A DNA stretch of 64,000 bases from Hawksworthiomyces lignivorus (GCA_002917075.1 NTMA01000043.1:244746-308745); one strand, 5' to 3'; counted from the stretch's first letter, positions 23,805 to 36,726 are shown. Made by a program: numbers and translations. Notes: a model not told the origin generated them from the letters alone.

Positions 23805-26165
23805 CTAAAATGGACTCCATCCACCAGCCAGTCGAACAAAGCTGTAAGGCACGTTTTGTCCAACCAGGAGTCTCAATGTCTCGACGGTTGTGAAGGCGTT
23901 CACATCCGCAGACCCATAAACGGCAAATCCGCTTTGCTCAGCTACAACGCCCGGGTCGCTTTTCCTCGATCCATTGTCGGAGGCCAGATCCAAAAACACC
24001 TTGCGTGAGCTACCTTTGTTGATAGGATTGGCAGGATTGCTTCCGTTTGACCCGAAAACGCGTAGAAGGAGACCAACTAGGTTTCCTTTCTCGGGTGCAA
24101 GAGCACTAACCACCACAAATGGCGAGGCTGTGTCATCGTGAGCTCCTACTGTGCGAGCCCGTTGAAGGCTTTCTAAAGAGTTAAATGGCTCAATGGTTAG
24201 GTCGCCGGCCACGGCAGATGGCGTCTTGAAACCGACAGTGTAGATTTTGCTGAGTCGCAAAGCCCTCAATGCGAAAATTGTGCTTGCTGCGTCATCAGAA
24301 GAAGAAGCCAGTACAACAGCTGTCCGTCCAAAATATGCAGAAGGCGCCAGATCTCGCGTCAGCGTGCTCATGATCCCGCGCCATGTGGCATTGTCAAAAA
24401 CAAGACGTGTACTCGGTGGCAGGTTGCCGCTGTTGTTGAGTCCACCACCTGCACTTCCATTACTACTATTTCCGCCTCCTAGGGAGTCGCTCTGGTGATG
24501 AAATGGGCTAGACGGTTCCGATGCTTCTGCTGAGGCTGGCGGCGAAGTAGGTGGTCGAACAATAATAGTATCAACCATGCCAATTGAACGAGCAGCTTCT
24601 GTAAGGATAGGGCCAGCTCCGTCACCTAGAGAAGCAAAGAACGCGCTTTTCCCGACAAGATTCGCGTAAGACAACGGCGGGTTCAGGTAGGCGCCACCGA
24701 AATTCTTCTGGTTGCACCAAGACTCGACACGGTTTGGTCCTTTTGGCTGTCGCTCTACGACAGCAAAATGATGAGGCAGGCCTAGCTCATTGAAGCATTT
24801 TGCGTAGAAAGGCGCTTGTGGCGTTCCACTCCGATTTGAAGGGCTAGTGATACCATATATGTTCTTCTTCGGCAATTGGCCTAGCATCGATAACGCTGCG
24901 TTTGTTTCTGCGGCACTCATCTGACCAGGAGCAGCGATGACTGGAAGAAGTGGATGTGTAATAGGCGTAAAGACGTGGTTTTGGGTTCGCGAAAACTGGC
25001 CTGGCTCCCCCATATTGACCGCAGATAGCGGGGGCCCATTTGGATATTCTGATCGTATCCTGGACCGAAAGTATTCAAGCTCGAAGTTCTCATTTCGATC
25101 GTAGATTATGGTAATCATCTTAACGATATCAGCATAGCGACAAGACTCAGAAAAGATGGTGTGGGCTTGTGGTGTTGGCCACTTGAAAGTTCCGGAAAAG
25201 TCATGGAAAGCAGACATTATTCGGCTGTTTCCACGGTGCTCGTACAGTCGTTTTCGAATGGCTTCCGGAAGCCATAGCTCAACATCAATATACTCAACAC
25301 CCCACTGGATTGCACGGTAGAGATATTCATAGAACAGGTCCGGGTTGTCCATCGGGAAACGGCCGTTTTCTTTGTTGCACCGAGTCGTAAATATAATAGG
25401 GAGCTCGGTGCGCTGCCGAAGAGTCATAACCTGCTCTCCGACATAGCTGAGACTAGGGACAGCCGCGAAGGTGCCATCTCCTAGTGGCTCTTTAAGGAGG
25501 TCAACACGGATTTCTACGGCATCGGAGCCAACAGTCAAAATGTCGATATTTGGGAGGGCAGCTCGAACATCGGGAAAGGTAGTAGAGATAAAATATGTCC
25601 GTGGCTTCGCCATCAAAGTCTGGTGATGGTTGATCTGACCAAGAGTAAAAGAGATAAAGCGTGAAAGGTCCCGCCGAAAGAACGGCGCAGTAGTGTAGAG
25701 AAATTCGTAATCGCTTTCGACAGAAAGGACCGTGTCGGGAGGCATCCCCAGCGTAACACAATGAGCATTGATAGCAACAACTAATTCTCGATTCCTGGAT
25801 GCAATGTCGGCTTTGGCTTGTTCTGCCGAGATGCCGATGACTCGCCCTTGGTCTGCTGGCGTTATGGATCCAAAACTTGGCCGGGTAGAGAAGGGCTTGC
25901 CCAGGACCTCTGCGAATACAGACACCACATCTTCCTGGTCACGACCATAGACGATAACGACGATGCGCGTATCACCTCTCTGTGGCCCGCTGCCAAACTT
26001 GCTGCCGATGGCCAGATCGGATGATGGTGTCGGGGCTGCTGTTGCAGGCATCGGGTTTGAAGAGCCTGCATCTCCAGCGTCTCTCAAGTCCATGGCGTCG
26101 TCGTGCACATCACTTTGCAAAGGTGCCGGGCTCGGCGCCGACAGCAATTGATGAACAGCAGCCAT
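23805..26165 (-). CDS. qutR: Quinate-repressor (QutR/QA-1S)-like protein
   Basis: QutR/QA-1S represses quinate catabolism genes in Aspergillus and Neurospora. It is built from inactive relatives of the last three AROM domains: shikimate kinase, type I dehydroquinase and shikimate dehydrogenase. This intronless frame from ATG 26165 (the 33 codons upstream start with GTG) gives 786 residues. About 62-175 is a reduced kinase-like segment with no P-loop. About 185-390 is dehydroquinase-like: [35 protein letters not shown] with His321, YADIVKMI with Lys349, so the catalytic His/Lys pair remains. About 435-786 is shikimate-dehydrogenase-like, but the catalytic Lys motif is lost ([13 protein letters not shown], 488-500) and the SxS substrate motif is degenerate. 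This mix argues for a sensor or repressor rather than an enzyme. No other quinate gene lies in the window. A diverged paralogue of QutR is the main alternative. Confidence 0.78.
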   Translation of the reverse strand: MAAVHQLLSAPSPAPLQSDVHDDAMDLRDAGDAGSSNPMPATAAPTPSSDLAIGSKFGSGPQRGDTRIVVIVYGRDQEDVVSVFAEVLGKPFSTRPSFGSITPADQGRVIGISAEQAKADIASRNRELVVAINAHCVTLGMPPDTVLSVESDYEFLYTTAPFFRRDLSRFISFTLGQINHHQTLMAKPRTYFISTTFPDVRAALPNIDILTVGSDAVEIRVDLLKEPLGDGTFAAVPSLSYVGEQVMTLRQRTELPIIFTTRCNKENGRFPMDNPDLFYEYLYRAIQWGVEYIDVELWLPEAIRKRLYEHRGNSRIMSAFHDFSGTFKWPTPQAHTIFSESCRYADIVKMITIIYDRNENFELEYFRSRIRSEYPNGPPLSAVNMGEPGQFSRTQNHVFTPITHPLLPVIAAPGQMSAAETNAALSMLGQLPKKNIYGITSPSNRSGTPQAPFYAKCFNELGLPHHFAVVERQPKGPNRVESWCNQKNFGGAYLNPPLSYANLVGKSAFFASLGDGAGPILTEAARSIGMVDTIIVRPPTSPPASAEASEPSSPFHHQSDSLGGGNSSNGSAGGGLNNSGNLPPSTRLVFDNATWRGIMSTLTRDLAPSAYFGRTAVVLASSSDDAASTIFALRALRLSKIYTVGFKTPSAVAGDLTIEPFNSLESLQRARTVGAHDDTASPFVVVSALAPEKGNLVGLLLRVFGSNGSNPANPINKGSSRKVFLDLASDNGSRKSDPGVVAEQSGFAVYGSADVNAFTTVETLRLLVGQNVPYSFVRLAGGWSPF

Positions 26166-29100
26166 ATTCACTTGCCAGCCTTCTCGATACCATAGATACC
26201 GTCTCGAGAAAGGCGGAAAGCTGTGATGGGAAATACCGCCAGCTCTTTGCAATTCCGATATCACGGGCTCTCTGATACTCTTGTCCAGTACAACAGCGAG
26301 TTGTCAATCCTTCTGAAAAAAGGCTGCCTGTGAGTTGACGAAAGAAAATGAAACATATCCCTTCCGCAAGCTGAATGGCGATTTGAATAAGCAAGAAGCG
26401 ACCGCCTGGCAATCAAGAGGCTCCCTTTGCAGGGTAATATGTAGTTTCAAAGAGGAAAATATAAGGCGCAAGTGGAGGTGCAAAGAATGGCATAAGACGA
26501 CCGGTGAGAAACAGCGTGAATAATCTGAAGACTTTCTGCAGCAATCGGCTTTAAGTTGCGCGTACAAATTGCGAGATGCGTCACCGGGATATGATCAGAA
26601 GGGCGAGAGTGAAATTATGAGGGAAGATGTGAGTGTCAGAAGAGTACAGAGGTAGAAGAGCAGGGACGGGCCATTAGTGCAAGTACAGCAGCGGGAGAGG
26701 CAGAAATAAGAAGACGAAAGGAAAGGCAGAGACTATGAGAGAGAGGGTGGGCAGGGAGCGGGTCGGCGGAATAAGCGTCTTTGGTAGGTATAGGGCCAAA
26801 CCGGCAAGCTTGGACAGATATTCCGCGTCGTGAGAAGTTGTGCCCAGCAACCTGGAGAGACGCTCGTAGTGCGGCAATTGCATAAAAAGAATCAAGCGAT
26901 GTGGACAGATGTCAACCAAGAGGGCTTGGTGATAACAGCAGCAGTCGACGATATCAACTTGGTAAAGCCTGGGGATACAAGGGGGGGAAGGGCAACAAGG
27001 AACAAGAACGGAAGAGCAGATAAGAACGAGACAAATTCTTAGTGGACCATGCTAGATAGCACGACACGGATCGGCTGGAAGGCGTTCTTGGGCCGTCAGG
27101 CGTGAGCAGGAGTAATTCTGCCCCTACTAGTTCATCGCCGGCGAAGATCACGGCCGGGCGCGGTATTGGGCTCCGAGCGCGAGAGCTAAGTCCTACAAAG
27201 GGAAGACAGGTGTTGTCGCCATCCAAGTGCAACGCCAGATAGAACCTAATTAGCCATGGACAGATCCGAAAACGATGGTGTGGTAGATGAGCTTCCAAAG
27301 TTTGGGTGTCGTTTGGCGACAGCTAAAGGTGTTGAAATATGAGAAGCAAGCACAGGAAGAAAGCGGAGTCGTGCGATGTCTTCCCCCTCAGCGCGCCAGT
27401 AATGATAGCCACAAGACAAGCGATGGCGTCTCTGTCTTGGTTGGCCTGCCGCAGCCTCCTGGAAGGGGTGCAAGATGGTGGGGAGGAGAACAAGAGGATG
27501 TCGGGCGAGAAGAGCGGCTTTGGCGTTTCACTCTGCGCGGCGACGGAAAGCTCTTCGCTGCGCTTTTCCCCTCTCGTGGCGGCTTCAAGTGTACTCTGAT
27601 TTCTTGTTGGTCCGCTGTTTTCTAGGCTAAGCTCCCCAAACAAGTATGTACTGATGCTTCTCTATCGAGTGATTGTGATGGGGGAGAGGGGAAGGGGTTT
27701 TGCGTGTACACAGTTGTGCACGCAGGCTTGCCAAAGAAAGCCGTTTCGTGCAGTACGACGTACAGCTGCGATTACGCAAATGCGGTTGTGTGTGCCCGGG
27801 GATGCTAGGAATATTTCGCCGATGGGGAAGGAGCTGTTGGACGACCCTCTTTACTTTTTTTAGGACTCTTGGAGAATTATTGCAAGTACATATAGTTAGG
27901 TCGCTCTTTCTTTAATCAGGGCAGCCTTTGTACTAAATCGTCTCATGCCATATCAAGCGCAGCGCGCAATTGGAGGAAGGAGCGGTTGACTCTAAGTCAC
28001 TTCTTGGGGAGAAGGGGGGGTGAGGCGCCACCCCCAACTGGTGGCAATAAAATCAAACAATGGCAGCACCGACTCTCCCCACTTCCCACCTCCCTCAGGG
28101 TTCAGCGCCCTTGACCCCATACATAGAAGGGTGATTCCCATTCATCCCGCAATTAATACGCGTATGTTCTAGCTTCAAGAGCAGCATGAAGCATGGCTCC
28201 AACCAAGAACGTCGTACAGCTGGAGACCCTGGAACGCGTAGCGCAGATGTGACTGGGACTGGACAATGGGGCTAGGCCAAAGGAACACGCCTTAATTGGC
28301 AGTTCAGAAGAAAAAGGCACAGAGCCACGGCAGGACTGGAGGAAAAGCCAAATGAGGCCAGACATCTGATTAAGTTTGGCAAACTTACACGCAAATACGC
28401 CAAGACGACATTGGGTGCCATTGCTCCATCCTTGCTCAGGACTTTTGAATTGTTCCACCACATACAGAAGACCATTTTATATCTACTAGTGATTGTTCCG
28501 CTCTGCTTTCTCACATGGGATCTCGCTGGCCAAGGCAAAAGCAGGGATCGCGAACCTCGGAAAAGTACGAGAGAAACCGATCAATAGACTCGAGATGCTG
28601 TGGATTTGCGTTTATGTATTCCCATGCTCTTTTAGGCATGCTGTGTCATATGCTGAAACAAAGCAGACGAGGCGGGATAAACATCGGCAGTCGAGCTCAC
28701 ATCAAAAAGCAACCCCCACCGCCAATGGCCCGATTCAGCACAGGGGAGACCTTACAGCGGTTTCTCTCCTCATCCAGACGGAGTACAACCCCATGCACTC
28801 ACGCCGTCAATCAAGAAACTACGAATGAGCTTTTCCTCAAGAGAACCCAATCCCGTGCACTTCGCCACCAGTGAATCGCCAATTAGCTCCAGGCAGCTCA
28901 TTGCCGGTGAATTTGCCCAGGCACTGGAAGAGCTATCATACAGTATCTACTTGCATTGCGCCAGCTGCGTTGGCAATCGTCTGAGTGCCGTTTTTAATAT
29001 ACAGCCTTAGACAGAACAGCCAGTGGAGGTCTGTGGCGGCTCATTGGCCATTAAGTTCGACGCATGAGTCTCTAATCTCTTGAATCACTCACTCACAGAG

Positions 29101-31412
29101 ACACTCCCTTAAGCTAGCTTGCATTAGACCATTAGTGAACTGTGACCGAGGAGCTGGCGAAGAGTAATTTGAAGCAGGGTCAGAAGGCATCGGCCTTGTC
29201 AAACGGGCCGAGCAAGTGGTGAATGACCCGGCCACAAGGAAATCATCAAAATACATTTCCATTCCAAGTGGAACAAGATACAAAGGCTACTCAGAGTCGC
29301 TAACTTCAGCCCCATGTTGAGAGATTCGATATTCACCTTTATCTCAGCCAACCCGCAACGAGCCGCCGGGGGGGATTCTACTCCCCCGGCACCACCGGAG
29401 AAAATGCAGCCGCCAGTCGAAATTAGAGCACGAGAGGAGGAGCAAGAGTGAAGACACGAGGACACAAGATCTGGAGAACAAGACTTTAGTCTACGAGGCT
29501 GGCTGCTGACCCCACACGCTAAAGCTCGTAGATCCATTTGGCTCAGAGCTTCATTGTTGACTAAGGACGAATTATTCTCCGCCAATAATACGAGGTCTAA
29601 CGGCGTTTCCTCGCCAATGCTTCCATAAGATCCTCCAATTTCACATTCTGTACTTCAAATATAAAAAAAAGTATTGAATGAAAGAGAACGAGCAAGATGC
29701 ATGAGATAACAGCGAGACAACAGCACAACAAAGCCACTGCCCAGTGGTACTCTCCTAGGCATTGGAGGGTGGCTCCTCTGATTGGCAAATCAAATCATTC
29801 GGCAACAGAGTTCTGATGCCACTATATCCAATAACATCTAAAAGCTATCTCTATATAAGAGGGAAGCCTAAAATATGAGTTATAGGTTAGAGTTGGCGAG
29901 TGGTACTAACCAGGAGTAAGGAAAAGCCTTTTTTACTGCCCTGTCTGCGGCTTTGTCCCCCGGGCTTAGAGGCATGGAACGGTGGGAAGAGCGAAGCGAG
30001 ACATTCTCCTATGTTATGGTCTTTATCCATATTAGCCCGAGTTGCTCTACCCTCTAGTGACCCCCCCCCCATGGCTTTCCTAACTACGACGTATTTCACA
30101 CCGGCATAGTTTTTTTTCTCCTTTCGCCCTCTTCTCTTCGCGCCTACTTATCAGGCTAAAACAGAACCACATCCCTGGGTCTCCTCCTTTCAGCCAACTT
30201 TTGTTACCGTGTATTTTCGGGGAATTTTTCTTTTTTTGCTACACCCCAATTTTTCCCCTGCTGTACATCGCTTTCCATCATGGCTTGTTCTCCATCTCCT
30301 GGACATTTTATGCCCACAATCATCCGCTTTCCCGTCTACTGCTTCAATTGCTTCTATTCTTGGACAAATCAAAATGAATAGCGCGGGTTGAAACAAACGT
30401 GAAAGATGGGAGCAAATGAGATGAAGCAATACAAGGGAAAAAAAGAAAGCCAATATTGTTCTTTTCCATTGATCGCGTGTTATTGCATGTCCTAAAAAAA
30501 GGACAACATTAAACTTCAGATGGAAGTTTTTATTCTTGTCATGGAAAGTAGCAATCAACTCGCAGCTATGCAGCAGATCTATCATCTCGCCTTAGGCTAC
30601 ATTAAGGCGGGATCGTGCGGGCTGTCGATTTGCCTCTTCTCTACCATATATTTCTTCACCTTTTGATGGGCCTAGGCAATATTGAAATCTCCTTTATGTT
30701 TTATGAACGTCTCAACAGCGTGAATACTAGCAAGGCTAGATTTCTAGCGAGTCTGAACGTCTCTAGGCTGCGCCTAAGTCGCTGTATGGACTCTCTTCAT
30801 TGCAGGGCTTCTTATGTCTATCGTCTCAACAGCCCTATACCGAGAGAGCGCAGAGGCATGAGGTCCCCTCTTGTTTAAGCAACTAGTGATTGGAAGATTG
30901 TTGATGCTCTAGCTCGTCATAAATAACATGAAAGGGATGTTTACACTAGCTGTCTATATACCTTCCTACTTCAACAGCATCAGAAACCGCGAGTTGTTGC
31001 GGTGTGTTTCAACACCACTTGAACAAACTACAGAATAAATGTTTGGGGCATTTATCATAGTTCAGTCGATCGTGCTTAAGCAGTGCTGTGGCTTGTTGTT
31101 TACTAATCCCGTCGTCTGACGTTGACCGCTCCGTCATTTTTTACCTTGGCTACAAGTTTAATCCCGAGATGCTTGCCTTGGGACAGATGCACGTCGCAGA
31201 TAACGGATGTTAATGTCCGGGAACAGCCCAGCACTAAAATGGGCAACACGAAAGTAAAGGCAGTCGACGAATATATAAATGAATTTGTCTCTTCGAGAGA
31301 GAGAGAGATTTGTTCTTATGCTGAAAATATTCTTAGGCCCTGAGAACATCGAATCTTCGTGGAACTACGACTGCCTGATTCTCGCCTCTGCTGCCCTGTG
31401 CGATCGCCCACA
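26166..31412. other. 5.2 kb gene-free region between divergent genes
   Basis: It carries the promoters of the QutR-like gene (left, minus strand) and the aldo-keto reductase (right, plus strand). Many short frames (up to about 130 codons) overlap on both strands without family resemblance or plausible splice joins. I see no repeats beyond short homopolymers, such as the C run near 30061-30070. Confidence 0.4.
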
Positions 31413-32570
31413 ATGCCTGAGCTCTTCAATCCCGCTCCGGAGCCGGAAACGGAGCTTGGCAGGTACCGCATCCTTTCTGCCACGGCGGGCCTGCGCGTGT
31501 CCCCGCTCATTCTAGGCGCCATGTCCATCGGCGACGCCTGGAACGACTTTATGGGCAGCATGGACAAAGAGGCCTCATTCAAGTTGCTCGACGTATTCGT
31601 AGCGGCTGGCGGCAACTTCATCGACACGGCCAACAACTACCAGAACGAGCAGTCCGAGACGTGGCTGGGCGAGTGGATGACGGCGCGCCAGAACCGCGAC
31701 CGCATTGTTCTGGCAACCAAGTTCACTTCAGATTTCCGGAGCTATGCGGAAGGCAAGAACAACACGCCCAACAGCAGCGGCAACCACCGACGCAGCTTGC
31801 GCCAGAGCCTGCAGGCATCGCTACGCAAGCTGCAGACAGACTACGTGGACGTGTTGTACCTGCACTGGTGGGACTACTCGACGTCGATCCCTGAGGTCAT
31901 GGACTCATTGCACGCGCTGGTGCAGGCCGGGCAGGTGATGTACTTGGGCGTGTCCGACACGCCCGCGTGGCTGGTCAGCGCCGCCAATACATACGCAGAG
32001 ACGCACGGCCGCACGCCTTTCAGCATCTACCAGGGCCGCTGGAACGTCATGGTCCGCGACATGGAACGCGACATCATCCCCATGGCGCGGCACTTTGGCA
32101 TGGCCATTGCGCCTTGGGACGTGCTGGGCGGCGGTAAGTTCCAGTCGCGAAAGGCGATGGCGGCGCGCGCGGCGCGCGGCGAGGGCCTGCGCACGCTCTT
32201 CGACGGGCCCACGGCGGGGCGGCAGTCGGACGACGAAGTGGCCTTTAGCGACGCGCTGGAGAAGGTCGCGGCCGAGCACGGGCCTGAGTACACAGTGACG
32301 GCGATCGCGCTGGCGTACGTGCGGGCCAAAGCACCGCGCGTGTTTCCCATCGTGGGCGGACGCAAGGTCGAGCACCTACAGGAGAACATCCGGGCGCTGT
32401 CGATCCAGCTGACGGACGCCCAGATCCGCTACCTCGAAAGCGTCAGGCCATTCGAGTTTGGGTTCCCGCACAACTTCCTCGGGCTGGACCCAGTGGCGAC
32501 GGGCGTGGCGCCGATGCAGGTGGCGATGAACGCGACCATTGACTTCTCGGAGCCCCTGACGCGGCGCTAG
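31413..32570 (+). CDS. Aldo-keto reductase (aryl-alcohol dehydrogenase / norsolorinic acid reductase-like)
   Basis: NADPH-dependent oxidoreductase of the AKR fold, of the fungal aryl-alcohol dehydrogenase and norsolorinic-acid-reductase type, 385 residues in one exon. The catalytic tetrad is intact: Asp71 and Tyr76 in [15 protein letters not shown], Lys103 in [12 protein letters not shown], His151 in [10 protein letters not shown]. Other family blocks are [34 protein letters not shown], and the cofactor-binding [17 protein letters not shown]. The first ATG in frame is 31413; the frame upstream begins with GTG. It is cytosolic by lack of any signal. Its 3' flank, from the stop codon onward, is shared with the region downstream of the amidohydrolase at 39.7 kb. 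The substrate (aromatic or polyketide aldehyde or ketone) cannot be specified. Confidence 0.9.
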   Translation: MPELFNPAPEPETELGRYRILSATAGLRVSPLILGAMSIGDAWNDFMGSMDKEASFKLLDVFVAAGGNFIDTANNYQNEQSETWLGEWMTARQNRDRIVLATKFTSDFRSYAEGKNNTPNSSGNHRRSLRQSLQASLRKLQTDYVDVLYLHWWDYSTSIPEVMDSLHALVQAGQVMYLGVSDTPAWLVSAANTYAETHGRTPFSIYQGRWNVMVRDMERDIIPMARHFGMAIAPWDVLGGGKFQSRKAMAARAARGEGLRTLFDGPTAGRQSDDEVAFSDALEKVAAEHGPEYTVTAIALAYVRAKAPRVFPIVGGRKVEHLQENIRALSIQLTDAQIRYLESVRPFEFGFPHNFLGLDPVATGVAPMQVAMNATIDFSEPLTRR

Positions 32571-33022
32571 TAGATGGGCAGAGAAAAGGGGAGTCGATGA
32601 ATGGGACATAGAAAGCGGCTGGATAGATTTTGTATGGTTTTGGAGGAAAAACAAGAGAGACGATGAGAGAAAGAAGCATGCATTGTTTAGACAATAGATT
32701 TATATTCGTAAACATATATTCATAACCTGAACAGCATCGCTCACCTGCGGTGGCCTCCTTTTCCGCTTATTCTCTTTTTACACGCGTTTACCTCCAACCC
32801 AGGTCTCCCGGACCCGCATGCTGCGGGAGGTCCTCGAGGTCGTAGGCGTGCAGCGGCCGGTCGAGCACGACCCAGTCAGGCCAGGGCAACAGCGCGGATC
32901 TCGCTGGCCAGGCTCTCCAGGCGGCTCGATGGGGAAGTCGCTGTCAAGGACGGGGCAATGCGCGATAGGTTTCTGGTGGTCCGGGCCGGCGGGCTCGCTG
33001 GGGTGTAGGAACGAGAGCATGG
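32565..33022 (-). pseudogene. Truncated duplicate of amidohydrolase 3' end and its downstream flank
   Basis: This stretch is a diverged copy of 39685-40308. The non-coding part (shared words such as TAGATGGGCAGAGAAAAGGGG and GAAGCATGCATTGTTTAGACAATA) lies next to the AKR stop codon. The coding part (from about 32785) matches the end of the intact amidohydrolase. Minus-strand translation still gives SFLHPSEPAGPD...IAHCPVLDSDFPIEPP against SFLHPGEPADPD...IAHRLVLGSDFPIEPP, and SMRVRETWVGGKRV at the end. About 165 bases are deleted between these blocks, the frame is shifted across part of the remainder, and a stop follows KRV. The 5' two thirds of the gene, including all metal ligands of the N-terminal half, are absent. 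It cannot encode a working enzyme. Confidence 0.85.
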
Positions 33023-33029
33023 GGTGGGG

Positions 33030-33675
33030 CGGAGCGGCGGCGCCACCACCCGCACCAAACGTATCGTCGTAGGGATTGCGGTGGGTGCTGCAGCTATGGC
33101 CGTGGTCCGGCCACTTGCAGTTGGCGCAGCACCCGCCAAAAAAAAAGGTCGTCGTACGGATGCAGAGGGGGGGGGAGGGGAGGCCGAGCGGGCTCTGCTC
33201 TGCCTTCGTACAGCACTGCACGCATGGCCGCAGCAGCTGGGGCAGGCCGCGGCTCGCAATCAACAATGCGTTGATGTACGACGGTCAGTGGCTTGTGACC
33301 TGGCCCGGCTGCATGCGGCCTCGTACGATCACGACGTCGCGGCCCGGGCGGCGCAGGAGGGCGCGCTACGCTTCGTTGTGGCAGAACTGGGCGAGCTGCT
33401 GCTCGCCCACGTACAGGACCTGGAAAACGTCCTGCTCGTACGGTCGGGGCCCCTCGCGAAGGGACGGCAGAGGCGGCAGAGGGTCTTCGTACGGTTGTAT
33501 CTTAGGTCAGTTTTATATTTCGATTTGTGCCTTTTTGTTTACGATAAACGTAGAGGGAAACCTGGTATGTACGCGTTGTACTTACACCAAACACATCGAC
33601 TACATCTTGTACGGGCTCGCCGTCGTCGCCGACGGCGTTTATGACGACGTAGAAGAATTTTTTTTTGAAATACAT
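33030..33675 (-). pseudogene. Broken two-exon gene for a Cys-rich (DUF3716-like) protein
   Basis: Exon 1 is 33675..33586 (ATG, 30 codons, ending VVDVFG). An 85-base intron with donor GTAAGT, branch ACTGAC and acceptor CTAAG follows; exon 2 starts at 33500 in phase. Exon 2 reads IQPYEDPLPPLPSLREGP, then RPYEQDVFQVLYVGEQQLAQ and RRPGRDVVIVRGRMQPGQ. It is interrupted by TAG at 33368-33366 and TGA at 33287-33285, with coding-like sequence continuing in the same frame after each. It ends in two cysteine pairs (RPCVQC and GGCCANCKWPDHGHSC), like the C-terminal cysteine motif of fungal DUF3716 proteins. Both stops are one C-to-T change away from a sense codon (CAG, CGA). The frame runs on into the amidohydrolase fragment. 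The family name is tentative; the pseudogene reading is well supported by the shared frame. Confidence 0.6.
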
Positions 33676-36600
33676 AAATAAATTTCTTTTAAAAAAAAAT
33701 TGAGATGGTGATAGTGTGTTGTTGTTGTTGCTGTTGCTGTTGTTGCTCTTGGTACTACTGCTTCGTACGAGAGAGGAAGAGAGGGAAAAAGAAAAACGGA
33801 AAAATCTAAGGAAAAGAGGTTTTTTTTTTCTACCTCTCTGTTTACTTGTTTCTATAACCTTCTCCCTTTCGTTCACTCCTTTCTTTTGGATGTTGTCGCC
33901 CTCGTTCCTTTTGTTTTCGTAAATGTTGTTGGCTCAACATCATTCACTACTTTGTCTGCGCCGCCATAAGCGCGGTCGCCGTCAGTCTGCCGAAGCGACA
34001 CCTGTTGTCAGCTGCTGTGTATGAGCACGCTGTACTCTCCTGCTTGGCGTGATCGCAGCAGTGCGCCGTACGAAGGCACGCCTCTGTCAGACTTGTTTAT
34101 ATGCTACAGAAAGCTTGATGCCAAGGGAAAGAGGCGAGTGCGAGGTGAGGAGGAGGGATGGAAGCCGGCTTTGGGCAAGACCGCCGCCGTACGAGAAGGG
34201 TGAAGGGAGGAGAGGGTACTACAGCAGAAATTAATTTATCTCTGTACTATTGTGTGTACCGTATATGTGGATCTCATCGTTGGCCACAGCTCTTCTTCTC
34301 TCATCAGTCTTGTAAGACGATTTCCTGGAAAAGGGGGGTGAGTTTCAAAAGCTGTCGGCATCCTCTCCAGCCTGTCTATGACTTCTCTCTTTTCTTCTCA
34401 CTCTTCATCCCCTTTTACTTTCTTCTATTTTCTCTTTTACACATAGACTTAATCTGCTTCCTATATATGTTCTCATTTCACTCCTTAGAAGGCTTCTAAC
34501 AAAGCTACCCTCTTCTCGTTTCTCTGTTCTCACTTCTTTCTATCTTAGCCAGTCTTGCCTCTTCCCCTTACTTAAAGAATCCACTATGAACTGCTTTCTG
34601 TTAGCGATGTTGGCCATCCTTCTCTTGTTTTGTTCTCTCTCTCCTTCTTTTTTTTTTAACAAAAAAAATCTAATATTTTGATGATCTTCAATCCACATGA
34701 ACATACAGCTCGTCAATACCACCGCAAAAGCCAAACAAGCTACTAAAAAGAAGCCCCTTCCCCCTAATAACAATGCAATAACTACATCACCACCAGCCAA
34801 TCCATATGACTAGATTCCGTATATCATCAATAAACACGAACTGATTGCATTTCCCCCCCTCTTGTCCTTGATGTATACGATTAATGAGAATCTACAAGCA
34901 TGCTGACATATTACAAATTACTTGGATTTCTGCTGTTCTATGAAGAAACAAATTTTTTATGCATTGAACGACATTCGAGTATCTAGCATTTACTCTGTTG
35001 TGCCATGTGTCAAAAACAAAACAGAGCCGCATCTTACATGCCACGATGGGACGAACGTTGCCCGGTACTAACTAAATTTGGAAATTAACTCGAATGCCTT
35101 TTCAAAGAGGCGTCTGTACAATTTCCGACTCGCCCGAGGGTGTCTGTCAAACCAATCTGATGTCCGGGTCTTCTAATATGGTGTACAGGATAAATGGTAT
35201 ATCAATTGCACTACCCTTTTACATGAGTGTGTAGTTAGCGTCAGTAGAAGGCACATCGGCTGTTTATTCCGCTTCTGCCAAGTCCTTTTTTGTGGAGGAG
35301 TACCTGGTGGCTTATTGAAGGCTGTGTTCCACACGGGCGGTTAGCTTCAATGCAAAAAGAAAAAAAAAAAGCGTTCAGCTGGAGAAATATTCCGTACAAA
35401 AAGAAAAACAAGCACGCCACAACCGGCGTCCAATGGCTGCTCTTGGCCAAAGGTGTTTGTTGATGTGATTTTTCAGGACTCTGAGTGGCGTCAGGTCCTA
35501 ATGCAGTTATGAGCCGTACCGTGGAAGCCAGTAATTAGAATTGCTTTGGGCACATTTGGAATGGGCTTTCAGAACTTAGAATGGCTCTTGGGGATACCTC
35601 CGCGAGCCCTTTCATTTACCCTTTTTGTCACCGTCCCTATTTGGGCATATTTTATTTATGTGTGTGCGCATGCCTTGCCGCTTAAGCGATTCGATGAGGT
35701 GCCAATCAGCGGCTGTGGGCGCTTCTGCCAGGTGGAAATGCCCCTGGCTAGTGCCGCCACTCTGCCACTAAAATTCAATATATGTACGGAGTACGGGGTA
35801 ACCACTAATGCCAGCAACCCTGGTGCTGTGGTCAGACTTTCAGTGGGCACACCAAACGAAAGAAACTTGGTGCGCATGATGACCAAAGTCAAGTAACCAA
35901 TAAAAACGAAGATTGCCTCAGCCTTGCGACAACAGAAAAGAAAGTATGAAGTTTCTTCTTGCAACAAAGGAGAATAAGCTTAAATGTGCCTTTTGTTCAA
36001 TGTTATATCCTCTTTGGTTTTTGGTTGCATAGTGTTGTTCCTTCGCTTTTAGAAGCGTATGGATTTGTTAGATGTTGCACCTAGCATATTAGACAAGGCA
36101 TTCGCGTATAGCTGGATATCGTGTATTGCTTCACCTGTGAACCTTGAACTGTTCGTGGCATGAATCTTCTTCAGCCCACCCTACAACATTTCGTAGTAGC
36201 GGCAGTCGTTAAGCCCTCTCATGCCTCCTTTCATGGCAACGTGCGTCCCCCCTCTCTTCCCTCTTGTCTCCCCTAATAGCACCCTTGCTTGTTGAGCACA
36301 AACATCTGCGCATAAAGGTCAGCCTAACGTATCGTGAAATTGCCCGTACGCCTCGCCAAGACTCAGCTGCTCAAACAATCTGCTTTACTCCTTGTTTTTG
36401 GCCTTAATTTCTCGCTCTGTGCCGCGCCACGCCCTTGGTGAGCCGCTGCTCGTGCAAAAGCATCACCCCTGGCAAAGCTCGGGGGAAAGAAGAGAAAAAA
36501 AGTACCAACAACCAGTGGTCATGAAAAATGGGAGCTGCAATAATAATAACAATAAAAATAGACTAGAAGGAGCACGTCCAATGAGGCTCTTACAGAAATT

Positions 36601-36726
36601 TCATTATAAAGGGCCTACATCTTCGCTGCAAGACCAATGTGAATGCTCAGTTTGCTAAGTCATAGATCTTTCCTTTAGCGAGCAGCACTTCCAACTGTAG
36701 TCTTTCTTTGCTCTCGATCTTGGAAA
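33676..36726. other. 3 kb gene-free region
   Basis: It starts with low-complexity GTT/GCT repeats and homopurine tracts (33710-33830) and ends with the promoter of the aspartyl protease. The palindrome-like word GTACGGAGTAC occurs at 35784-35794. Open frames (for example 35546-35896) resemble nothing known. Confidence 0.4.

Noticed and set aside
23805..26165. Complete pentafunctional AROM enzyme
   Set aside because: There is no dehydroquinate synthase or EPSP synthase domain, the kinase P-loop is missing and the dehydrogenase Lys is lost.
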